From Paralvinella palmiformis (taxonomy: Eukaryota > Annelida > Polychaeta > Terebellida > Alvinellidae), in the NCBI GenBank assembly GCA_025642065.1, contig JAODUP010000427.1, positions 597,001-661,000 on the forward strand: a stretch of DNA of 64,000 bases, written 5' to 3'. Below, piece by piece: positions 38,440-51,459 of this stretch. Below the pieces are notes generated by a model that saw only the letters and a program-made list of their open reading frames with translations, ran no database searches and had not been told where the DNA came from. The translations under genes and the position numbers were made by a program. Numbering within the stretch: position 1 is the stretch's first letter; every line of letters begins with the position of its first letter.

Positions 38440-38808
38440 TGTAGATATGAAAAGTACCGAGGTCCCGGACCTCGGCCTTAGCTAAGTTCTCTCTTTCACA
38501 ACTCCGAACTCACGTGGTCTCGAATCTACTTCATTTCTCTACTCAAAACTGTACAAAAAATCTACACTCCTCGAAACTATACCACCATCTCTACTACTAC
38601 TCCTTTTCTCTCTACCCTTCCAAAAAATCTACAAAAATCCAGATATTTATAGAGAATTGTCCCCTCAGCACCGTCATCCGGTAGACCCCGCATAGTCACC
38701 TGGTCCAATCACCGCCGACTTGGCTGAGTCGAGAACAATCCCCCACTAAAACTCCTCCCACACATTCAAACAGGTATATAAAGGGAATATCCCCCCCCCC
38801 CCAGCACA
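38440..38808. other. Pyrimidine-rich stretch with a GC palindrome
   Basis: CCGAGGTCCCGGACCTCGG (38458-38476) is a near-perfect palindrome, followed by about 180 bases of C/T-rich strand with repeated TCTAC and CTCTAC, then a C run of 12. No gene seen. Confidence 0.5.
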
Positions 38809-39146
38809 AGTGAGCTCCGGTGGCCTAACGGTTAAGCACCCGGCACTTGTAAGAGGTCGAAACTTTTCCAGATATTAATTTCTCGGCTCACAACATCGTG
38901 GGTGGTTGACCATGTTAAACGGCGCTGCCGTCTCCACTGAATTATTTAAATAAAGGGGGACGTTAAAAAACCCTGAGGACGTAAAACACTCTGGCAGTGA
39001 CCACCCTCAGGTTATTTCGGCTCCATCTTTCCGTACTGCTCCCCTGTGAGTGGTGGGGGAGGAGATTTCTGAACCACTCCAACATAGAGGCTGTGCTGAT
39101 TAAGCGACAGCCTGGGATTCTCCCCGAACAACAAAACCAAACCAAA
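38809..39146 (+). repeat. SINE family A, copy with a deleted B box
   Basis: Begins GTGAGCTCCGGTGGCCTAACGG like the full copy but has lost about 40 bp covering the B box, then continues through the whole body to the ACAAAACC tail. Possible imperfect target duplication (AGCACA before, TGCACA after). Confidence 0.8.
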
Positions 39147-40024
39147 ACCCCTGCACAATCAGCGTGTTGTCCAGTAGAGACTCTTCGCACATCAAAAAAA
39201 TCGAAGGTCTGTGGTTTGACACCCATTTGACCTCACAATTGGTCGGCCACAAACCGTTAATTAAGCGGCACGAACGAGCGATCACTAATTCTTCATAATA
39301 TAAATACGAAGCCGTCACTCAATCATACATAAGATGCAAATCGTAATGATTAATATATATTGATTAATATATGTGCTTTTCACTGAGCATTATTCTTGTA
39401 TATTTATTTTTATTCAAAATCCCGCATGTACTCTTCAGGATATCTAGCACTCTTAACCGACATTTATGGTAACCTGCAAACAAATAAATTATATTCGGAC
39501 CCAGGGTCCATGCAGAATTTAATTTGTTTATCAATAGGTATCATGCATATAAGTATACCTATTCTTATCATAACATATTATTAATTAATATTAGCAAGTA
39601 GAGTATGTGTCTAATACTCAGCTCGATATCTCGCACTGAGATCAAGCCGATTTCAGCCTACACGGCCCAACCATGTTAAAATATATGGGTCACAAAACCG
39701 CGCGCATTATTTACAACCCGGAGGCGGAGGAGTGTGCTCTTCTCACCTATCTATAAGTTCCCGTTTTCAACCAGAAATTGTGCCACCACATCTTTTTAGC
39801 TCGGTTTTTAGTTGTACTAAAGACATATATTCGAATTTGCATTTATTTGACGCCATAATCAAAACAAATACAGACGAATCGAGAGAATGAAAAGCCGATA
39901 ATGGTGTTCTAGAACCGATCTGTAACTATAGGCGTCGTACAAATAGGACTGGGTCGCTCGAAGCGCCCCCTCGCGGATTAGTTCCTAAGGACCTCATTAC
40001 GGAGAACGCCACTAAAACATAGAA
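39147..40024. other. Region upstream of ACTMAP
   Basis: Mostly unremarkable. 39620-39670 has GATC/CGAT-rich words (AGCTCGATATCTCG, GATCAAGCCGATTTCAGCC) resembling the motif of the element at 35942. The ACTMAP promoter should be near 39900-40020, where CG content rises (GCGCCCCCTCGCGG). Confidence 0.45.
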
Positions 40025-41380
40025 ATGTCTCAACTCGGTGCCACCCCACCCCCTCCTCCTCCTCCACTAAATCTGTCTTGTTCCTCTGACTGTCATAGTC
40101 AAGATATAAACAAACTCGTCTTACGTCACTTACAGTTACATAGTATTCGTAATGTCACCCAATCAGTTATTGACGTTAAATCCAATGTTAAGGATCTTTG
40201 TTTGGAGGGTGATAATCGGTAAGTGATCCAGTAGTAATGCATCTTGATTCTTGTGTATCCATACAATTGCCTAATTATCAGATACTGTAGACTCTGGATC
40301 TATATGACATAGATCTATAGATCTATAGCCTACTGCAACTACTACACAATCTACATAATTATAATATGTATTAAAAAGTCTTCTTGAAGTAGATCTAGGT
40401 CTAATTGTACCTGTGATTGAAGGCAGCAGTTTGATTCCTTTTCAGAACTGGCTCAAAATAAAATGATAAACATATGCTATCACCTAGAGATCTAGTCATA
40501 TAGCCATAATCATTAATTCTTGTTATGTCACAATCACATGTGACAATCACATGTCATTATACCATGATGTCCCACCAATTAGTCAGCAGGTATTGGTTGG
40601 AAAACTGTGATAACATCTCCAATCATCTGTTGACTATAGGAGTATGCTGCTGATTGCCACAGAGTGATAACAGCTCCCATAATTTGGGTTGAGAATTAAT
40701 AGCCCACACTTTGTAAATGGTGAACAGATCATTAGTCCAGATTGGAATTGGGGTGACATTTCTAGCTCAGTCAAATGAACAAATTGTGCCTTTTGATTAT
40801 CATCCAGAAACAGTGCAAAACACACTTTTATTTATTTCCATTTCATTACAATCTTCCATATGTTTTTCTCTCTCCATCATACATATACTTGGACAACTAA
40901 TTATTAATGTTGGTTGCAAATAATCACACCTTCCACATGTTGTTGATAAAAGACTTTGCATGTACAATCATTTCGAATGAAGACCAGTAGTATTATTAAT
41001 GTCTTGGCTCAGCTTATATTGGAAGAGACAATAGTTTAGTGCCCAGACATGGGATCAGTTCAATTCCAGAATAGGAATTGATGGGCAATTCTGGAATTAG
41101 AATTGCTTATTTAAAAAAAATGGAATTGGAATTGATAAACATGGAATTGGAATTGAAGTTTGCTACAAAAAATTAAATCCACAAATTAATTTACAATTTA
41201 ATTTTTTAATTCAGAAATATTTCTTCCATGACAACCCTTCTTGGAATATAAACTATTTGGAGTAGGTATTCCAATTAGGTACTCGAGAGTAGGTATTCGG
41301 AGTACCTACTCATGGTAAAAAGTAGTAGGTAAAAAAGTAAGTAAGTAATTGCTTTTATTCTCCATATACTGTACATAATT

Positions 41381-41420
<40 letters not shown>

Positions 41421-44400
41421 TATTGTTTCATGATACAATATGCAGAGAGGTAACACCAATAACCTTATAGGTTGAGAACCCATGGAAGTAATATACACTA
41501 TTTGACATTCAAGACGAGATATACACTGATATTGGGTTAGGTGTTACCTAAAAGAGGTGTAAGAAAAAAGTTATTATTATTAAAATTTTATATAAAAGTG
41601 CATTATAGACGCGAAGACTTATTAACAATCTAGACAGACTACCAATGTACACACTTTTCACACTATGAACAAAGTTTTTTGGTGGCTATATTTGTTACTT
41701 TAGGGTGTAAATTTCTCCATATTGTGAGACCTTGGTGTAATATTGAATTAGAAGCAAGACAAGTGTGGCACTTTTTTACATATGATACGTGACTTTGTGA
41801 TCGTGATATGCAGTATTTGGTGTGAAATGCTCCATTAAGGGTTTTGGTAATGTTTTGTGTATGCAGTCAAACATGAATTTGGCTGTTTCTAATTTGTACA
41901 TTGACTTTACATTGGCTGTATGAGCATTGCACTCACTTTTGTTTATAAGCTGTACGACTTTTTTTTGAAGCACTATAGTTTTCTTTAAATATGATTGATA
42001 AGTAGATCCCCATAAAGTGATACCATATAGTATATGAGGTTGAACCTAGGTACTGTACAATATCTTCAAATGGTGGCTAGATATAATTTGTTTTGCAGGA
42101 TATAAACTGCCCTAGATATTTTTAAATTGACATATTAGTTTGTTGTCAATATGAATTCCCAACATCTTTTCATTGAATCTTATCAATACAAACACTAAAG
42201 CCATTGTTAGCATGATCATTCCCATACAGGAAAAATATGTAATTGGTTTTGGCAATATTAAGTGACAATTTATTAGCCTTGAAGTTGAACCAGTCACATA
42301 GGCAATCTAAATCACTATTAATTTGTGATAAAGTTCTTCAGGTTGTTTGGAAGATGCATACAGTGTGGTGTCATCAGCAAACAATATGGCTTTAGTATAT
42401 GTAAGAGAAAGTAATTTGTGTAAATTATGAAAAGTTGGGGTCCCAAAACGGACCCCTGTGGTAGCCCATATGTGATACACTGCTTATCAGAAGATATACC
42501 TTTATATTGTACATACTGAGTTGAATCAGATAAATAACTTTTGAACCAGTCCAATGATTGTCCCTGCACCCCATAATATTACAATTTATTAATTAATATT
42601 TTATCATCTATCATATCCAAGGCCTTTTGACAAGTTTAGATATGATGCAAGTGTGTGTTGATTATTTTCTCTGGCTTCGATGTTATCAATTACAAAATCA
42701 GTCACTGCTTGTGCTGTTGAGTGACAGTTTCTAAAGCCAAACTGACCATTTTAAGTATATTGTGTGTTTCCAAGAATGAATAAAGTCTAGGTAAATGATG
42801 GAATTGATAAATTTGGAATTGATACATTATATGTGGAATTGGAATTGACCAAATGAAATTCACCTCATGTCTGTTAGTGTTGAGCCGTGATAGCACAGTT
42901 AGTTAGAGCGTAAGACTCGTAGCCGAACGGTCGCAGGTTCGAGGCTCCGTGAGCTGCAATGCTGTCATGTGGCGGCTGGTTCACTCATCCTTAAAAAAAT
43001 GAGTACCGACAGGACATGGTGGCTATGTGTTTGAGTAACGCTTTGCGCCTATAATGGCAGCATGCGTTGTATGCTCCATTGGGAGTTGAGATATGTGCTG
43101 GGTGGAAACAGGTCTGAGTCGGGGATAATATATTGTAAAGTGCCTTAGAGCAGCTTCTAGTTGAATAGGGCGCTGTATAAATATCACTTATTATTATTGA
43201 ATTAATCACTCTCTGAGTAGTAGAAGAAGAGATGGTTTCATCTGCTAAGTTTTCCTATTATTTTATTTTAGGTGCGTAACTGTACGTGGAATCAAAACAA
43301 ATGATCTCGGTTGCTAATACTAAAACAGTGGAAGTGGCTGAAAACTGGTTTACACATGATGAAAAATTCTTAGCTGAGATACATTCCAGTACCATAATAC
43401 TCAGTATGTGCACAAATATAATCACGCATAAATGGATTGTGTTGGTTAAAGGACGGACCTGTGATTGATTCCTACTTTCCTACTTTTTCACTGCTTTTTT
43501 TAGCTTTTCCTACTTTTTCACTACTTTTTTGTATTATCCCCACTTTTTAACTACTTTTTCAAAGTTTTCCAGAAAATATTAATGACACGCAGAATTCCGC
43601 TGTTTCGAGGGTTTGGACACCTTGTCTTCTGATCACCTAGAACCTAGTGACAGTGCAGTACAGATATCTATGGTGAGTATTGGTCTTGACGTACATATAT
43701 GATAACATTAATCAACTCAATGAAGATATCTGAGGGATATTATGCTCCTCATCCTCCATTGTGTGAGTTGCAGCAAATCATAATGGAGATGTCATCATGT
43801 TTGTTTATCATTTGATTCATGATTACTAGCATTATGACATCTTATCATTATGAAGTATACCATATTATACATTACATTTCTTTCAGACATGATTTTGTAA
43901 AAAACATTGCCACAGTCAATATATAAACATGCCACATGGGAACACTAAATTCCAGTGTAACTGGCTGGAGTCAAAAGACAGACAAGGGTATCGTATTGGT
44001 GGATGGTGTGAGCAAGATCCCAACGATGCTTTTAAAGCTGTTTGCACGCTATGCAACAAAACGAATTGCCACAAGCAACTCGGGGAAGCTGCAGATACTT
44101 AACCATGTGGATAGCATTAAACACAAGCAACTGCAAGATACACTTGCTGGCCAGAAATTTCTGAGAGTGAAAAATGAGTGTCAAGCCACATTTACAACAT
44201 CTGTGTCATATTCATCCGCACTCCAGCCGCAGTTCATTACCCACATCTTCCAGTGTTATTCCCATGGCCAAACCAATGCTATTTGCTCAAAATACACAAG
44301 AGGAGACTGAAAAGGCTGAAATACTGTGGGTCATGAAGAGGTGTGCAGAAAATTGGTCTTTTGCTTCTTGTGATGGTGTGACAAACCTTTTCAAAAGAAT

Positions 44401-46910
44401 GTTCCCTGGAGCAGTGTCATCACATTTCAGTTTGGCATGAAATAAGGCATCATACATGATTTCTGATGGACTTGGCCCTTATTTTAAGAAAAAACTAGTG
44501 GAAGATCTCAACACAAGCCAGGCCTACTTCACACTTCATTTTGATGAAACTACTACACAACAGGGCAAGAAGCAGATGGATGTCTTACTAAGGTACTGGT
44601 CAGCATCTCAGGAACAATTTGTTGTTCACTTCTTCAAAGCCACATTGTTTGGCCATGCAAAAGCCGAAGATGTAGCCAAGTGCTTGCTGGAGTCTCTCAA
44701 TGAACCTGGGTACCAACTTCAGGCAGGCAAACTTCTAAGCCTATCCTCAGATGGCCCCCAACGTCAACAAAGCCATATGGCAGCTTGTCAATGAGCAGCT
44801 GAAAACTGATGGGTTGCCTGGCCTTTTGACTTTTCTCCCCTGTACTCTCCATGTTGCACACAATGGGTTCAGATATGGATTAAAAGAGTATGGCATGGAT
44901 GTTGATCAACTATGCTTGGATTCGTTTTACTGGTTTAAAGAGTCACCATGTAAAAGAGAAGATTTTGTTGCAGTTTTGAATGACTTAAACCTGGAGGAAA
45001 GGTTCTTCATCAGACATGTCCAATCAAGGTGGCTTACACTGGGACCTGCAACAGAGAGAGTAATAGCCAACTACAAGGCCACCACAGAGTATTTCTTGTA
45101 GCATATCACTGGGAAGGAATATGAGAAGAATGACAAATACAGAAGAATCTGTGCCAGCCTGAAAGACAAGTATACGCCAGCAAAGTTTGTATCATCACTG
45201 GCCAAAATGTTTGAACCATTCCTGCACATTTTGCAATCTGAAGGTCCTGTTGTACATATCATGTATGACGACAAGTGCTGCCAATTGATCAGAAGTATCT
45301 TCATCTGATTCCTCAAGGATGAAATACTGACAAGGAATATAGCTGATGTTGAATATGATAACGCTGAAACCCACCTGGCATATGATGACATGAAACGAAG
45401 ATGTGCTGTGAACCCACCAGGTATAGAAATGAAGAAGATGAAAGAATGTTATGTTGCCATAGCTAAATACCTGACCAACAATCTTCCGATCGAAAACAGT
45501 TTCTTAAAGAACCTAGATATTTTGCATCCATTAATGAGAACTCAAGCAGGCACATCAAGGGGCCTGAAGAAGATACTAGTTGCTGTTCCTCGGGTTATTC
45601 TTGAAGTAGATGTTCACTCAGCAGTAGCAGAATGGGACCTATATATGCATGAAGAGATACCCGAGAACTGGTATATAAAGGAAGTTATTGAAGACAAGAC
45701 CACATACCACAGAATTGATCATTACTTCATATTAAGACTCTTAAAATATCCCAAACTTGGTACTGTGGTATACTGCCTACTTAGTATTGCTCATGGCAAT
45801 GCCGATGTGGAGAGATCTCTTTCCTACAACAGGAAAACATTAGGAACTGCTCGCTCTACAATGCCATTTGAGAATCTCTCTGGCATCAGCATGGTCAATG
45901 ACTTTGTGAAGAGGGTGAAGACTGACTTGCATGATCTCACCATTCCAAGAGATATGCTACAAAACATGTAAACTGGCCAGTTCAAACTACCGAAGGAGAA
46001 AAGAGGATGAGGAAAGGAAGAAAGCTAAAAACAGACCGAGAGAAAACTAGATGTGCCGAAGAAGAAGAGGATGAGAGAAAGTTCACGGAGAAAGATGAGG
46101 AAAGGTTAAAAGGAGATGGTGACATTCTTGCAAAGAAGGAGAAAGATCTCACACAGTGCCAGAAGGTTGCAGATGAATTGTTCTCACAAGGAAATATCCT
46201 TTTGACGAAGGCAATCAAAAGAAAAGAAATTTGCAGATGCAGTGGTAGCACAAGGCATGTTGGATGCAGCAAAGAGCAAGATGAAACATGTTCAAAAAAC
46301 GTTGAAGACTGTTCAGGAAAATCGCTTCAGTACATCTTCCTTGATCTTGCCATTGTTATTGAAATATTTGTGATATATAGTGTTTCAGTATGTCATGTGT
46401 ATGTTGTGACACTGTATTCTCGCTGACTGTATTATATGTTGAATTATGTTTTAATGCTCAGTATTAAATTATTGTAGTTCATGTAATATGACCACAATAC
46501 TGAAGTGCAGTTTATGGAGATTGTTTAAGTTACATACTTAATTGTGTATTAGTCGAATCTGGTTATTTCAGTTCTATTGTGTAAATCATATGTGAAATTT
46601 GGTTATTATGTGTAATTACATGTTGTATTACAATAAATATTTTCCAGGTGTCCAATATCTTGAAACAGAGGATCTGCATGTCATCTGATCTAAAACTAAA
46701 GCTACAGGATTATTTTGGTGGGTAAAACTATGTCACAGGTAAGTTATACATGTTTAAAATTACCCCACTTTTCGCTGTAGAATACCTGATTTTCACTACT
46801 TTTCTCCTACTTTTTTATCAACAGCAATCCTACTTTATCCCTACTTTTTTGTGTGGGGTCAATCACAGGCCTGAAAGGACCTAACAAGAGTCTTATAGCA
46901 GACTCATGTT

Positions 46911-46952
<42 letters not shown>

Positions 46953-48233
46953 TTATTATTACTGCAAATTATATCAGAACTGAAGTGTTGTAATTGATAA
47001 TGATATTCAGTTATAATTGATTATATTGTCTCAAATATTCATAAGTCATTTTCAGAGATATAGTAACTGTAATCATAAATGAAGACATTTATATCATCCC
47101 TAATAAAATATTATGCAATTTTATTCCCATTCCTGCCCAGGATGAGTCTGATATTACACTTCCCGCACTATTACAGGAATTATCACAACCTAGAAAAGCT
47201 TGCCATGAAATATCTTAGCATCATGTCTTTGAACAAATCCTGTGTGTCGAAAACAATTCTCACTTCGATTAGTAATTTGTGACATTTGCCATACCATAAA
47301 AACAGCATCAAAGGCATACAATCTGTTAAATGTGTTATATCATCTGGTCAAGAAATGTCAGGTCTTTTTATTTAGCTGTGAATATAAATCTAGCTGAAAG
47401 AATAACAATGACTTAAGATGTTCATGCTTGGGTGACATATATTGTATTAACACAGTGGTTAGAGCATTGCACCACAAACCTCCAGGTTGCGAGTTCGAAT
47501 CTAGCTTTGTGAGATTTGTTTCCTTAGGAAGTTTGCCTCTCGGACATATGTCCCAGGTGTGACCAGTGCCAAGGCTAAATAATTTGACAATAACATAGAC
47601 TGGTGAATTCTCAGACTAACCTGTTTGTGTGTCTAGTACATTATACCATATATATGGAATCATCATATAGGAAGAAAGCTTTTATTACGGGTTCGCCATT
47701 TTCACGAGACTCCTTTCCAGTCCACGTTTTATTTACCATGAATATTAGATGTTCAATAGGCTATGGCTTAACAGTAAATGTTTAGATTTTTCTTGTATTG
47801 ATTATTTTAAGGACTAATAAACCCCTTTGTATAGTAGTTAACAAATTTATCTATTCTAGTAATAAATATAATAAGCATAAATATTATTTATAGGAAGCAA
47901 AACTTTGACATGCAACTAATCAGTATCGTCAGTATGATACAGTGGTGAGATGTTTTTAGTCAGCGTCTTGAATATTTGTATATTTTCAAACCTATAAACA
48001 TCTGTGATGTCATTCTTGGTTTGGTTCAGTTTGTCTAATTCATATTTATTCAAATACCGAAATCTTCACAGCAAAATTATAATTATCTCAAAGCAATTTT
48101 TTTTGCTGCTGCTCTTTTCATATAAGCCACGATTTTGTTATAACTGCCACTATCACCAGTTCGAGTATCATTTAGATACCTATCTAAAGTTGTAGATATG
48201 TCTTTGCGCTAACAGCAATTCTACTGCTTAACT

Positions 48234-48270
<37 letters not shown>

Positions 48271-51200
48271 GTGTGTGTGTGTGTGTGTCATTTCTATGTT
48301 TGTCTATTTTATACAGCATACAAGAAGATGGCACCTGTTACTTCTTATTTACCAAACACAATATACAACCAGTGGTGCAGGATAGGCCAATGTACGTCTG
48401 TAAGAAATAATTAATAAATTCCTAAATTATAAATAGTACTTAACTGAAAATTTAATTATATATACTACTATTACTAGTAGCACTACTAGTAATAGTAGTA
48501 TATATAATTAAATTTCAGTTAAGTACTTTTGAAATTAGAAATTTACTAATTATTTGTTAAGATCAAAGTCCACAAAACAAAAGTGGTCCTGCTATTGTTG
48601 ATATAGAGAGTGAGACTGTTCAGTATTGAGAAGTTTAGTAGCAAAATAGCTTCCGTGTGCTGTAAAAAGATTTGACTTGTTGACAAATCAAACCTGAACG
48701 TTTTTAAATATCATAACTTCAGAATTATTTCAGCGATCCGTGTACATTTAATATCGGTGGATTAAGATTTAAGAGATCAATGCAATTGCGATACTGACCT
48801 GTTTGGAGAGAAAAAATTAATTTAGAGGTTTTTCTTACTTTCTCCATTGCAGGTGTGGCTTAGTTGCACTGAGTATGGCTTCCCAGGTAATCTGCTCAGC
48901 TCCGGTACCAGCTGACAGTCTTCTCGATGTAGCCGTAAAATGTGGTTTTACTAAACAGGGCGAGATGTTTTCTGGTGAGAGCATCTCCGATATCCTATAC
49001 TATGAATACGATACTTGGGAAAATATGTTAAAAGATCAGCCGTAAAAATGTAATGCAACAGTCTATTAATTTGTTTCCTATTTTATTTCAGCTGAAGAAC
49101 TTTCACATTTAGCCAAATCAGAATTACACTGTTGCAGCCATATAGTAAAAGGCAGTGCAATATACAGACAGGCAGAATTGGTTAAGCACCTATTAGAAGA
49201 CCACATTGTGATTATACCGTATCCTTTTTTACATATGAAATAACTGCCAGTTGGAAGGATTTCTTCACTCACTTTATTATCAAGATGATCATACTGATTA
49301 GGCATATATAGTCTGAAGCATGTTCTTTTTTTAACTAAAACAAATCTTCAGCCTAATTTTGTTATAATAAATTATATTGATAAATAAACTTTCTTCTTAA
49401 GAAATTAGATGCATGCTGGTTTTTCCAGTATAATTTTCAGTTGGGGTAGGTTGTGAACTTGTGGATTGTTTTCAGATGTGAGAGAAAACCATATTAATGT
49501 TGTTATATCAACTATTGGTTTTTTTTTGTTCAATACAAAAATCACCCGTTTAATGAGATTTGAGATTTTTTCCTGCTTTTATTCCTGTAATAATTCATCA
49601 CTGTTGTCTCTTCTGGACACATCTTGGAGATGCTAACTCTGTAGAATGCAGAATTTAGCACACAATTTATTGTAACACAATATTTGTGAATCAAATACAC
49701 AGCTAGTGCACAAGAGTGAACAAAATTCACTACATCCACAGACAGGTGTTGCCACCTTAAGTTCATGACGTCCACAGATGTGCAGAAGTGCTGCCACCTT
49801 CTGTTCACTGAACAAAACCCTGGTTCAGCAAAAGCTGATTCTCAAAGTTGGTGTCACCAGTGCGATTAAAAACTTAATTATGATGAATTATAAGCTATGT
49901 TATGACTAAATAAATAACGAAAATATAGCAAAGTAAATGAAAGTAACTAAGTAAAAAGTAGCTTTACCACAAAAAAAACTTTACAGAAGTAGTTAGTTGA
50001 AATCCTACTTTGTTACTTGAATAAACTACTCAACAGATTAACGAAGTAGCTTTACTTCATTACATGATACCCCTGGATATATATATATATATGGTACCAT
50101 ATATATGGTACCATATATATATATATATATCATATATACTCCCGTATAAATCGACCCAGCAGATAAGTTGAGGTAAATGTTTGACCCTGTAATTCTTTCC
50201 TCAGGCATATGGTCACCATATAAGTCAAGGTCAAGTATTGGCTTAAAATCCTTCAAAATCCTAATCATTGTCGTCATTCATGTAAAAAAATGACCCAGTC
50301 ATTTCAAACTCAGGGTGTCAGCAAGTGCGTCATAAATATATCAATATCTTCACCGTCTGCGATATACAAACACACACACGGATTTCACTTTGAAGTTATA
50401 ACTAATAAACAAACTTGTCAGGTGGCAAGCAAGGTTTGCAATGTGAAGTGATTTTGATATTATTGCTAATCATCTGGACGTACCAGTAGTTAACAGCAGG
50501 TGACTATCAATTATTATTACATAGACTGGCATGTTAGTGAGATCCAAGTAACAGTTTGCTGAAAATTAATCATAATTTATTGAATAAGACTAGTAGGCAG
50601 AGATGTGGACAATTTTGTTCCAACTATCGCTCGCGCAAACACGCCTAATTGTAACTTCAATAAGGCAAGTGTTTTTAATTCATTGTTTCACAGCACATCT
50701 AGAGGTACTGGTAGGTAACAGTACATGACTTTCAAGTATTATTACATAAAGACCGGCATGTTTGTGATATCCAAATAACAGTTTGGCGAAAATTAATTGT
50801 CATTTATTGAATAATAATGGTTTAGTGGGCAGCGATGTGACAATGTTATTCCAACTCTGGGTTGAATCCTAGTGTTGTGTGTCAAGGATGGCCGAAAACA
50901 TCTTCCCTTCAGCTTGTAGGAAATATGACGCACATATAAGTCAAGGTGCTTCTGGGAACTCCCTTTTCCCTACCCAAAAAATCGACTTATACGCGAGTAT
51001 ATATATATATATATATATATACATGTGTGTGTACATTTTTGGTTTATAACTAAGTTCTCTTCATATGTTAAAGAAGATGCTCCAAAAAAAAAAATTTTTT
51101 TTTTTTCTTTTTTAACCAAGTAGTCAAGTGTTACAGAATTTGTTATATAATGAATGCTTATGTGTGTCTTTTATGCACAGAATCTGACTAAAGTGCAACT

Positions 51201-51427
51201 GGTCAACTATACTATAATTATGTATTCATAGGCATTATTATGTAAAACATCAATAATCTGTGCTTATATACACAGCAAAGGGTGTTTAACTGTACTTCCA
51301 GTGAGATGATTATATATGTTGCTGTGGTGTACCAACAGCACAGTGGTTAGAGCAATATTTCTGTAAATCTCCAGTTTGCAATTTAAGTTGGGTATAGCTG
51401 ATATTTTAAATGAATTACTATTGTCGT

Positions 51428-51459
<32 letters not shown>

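Noticed and set aside
42885..42955. Possible tRNA gene
   Set aside because: A and B boxes are present but the acceptor stem does not pair well and a SINE body with a LINE-like tail follows.
47450..47520. Possible tRNA gene
   Set aside because: Same reason: a tRNA-like SINE head followed by the family C body.
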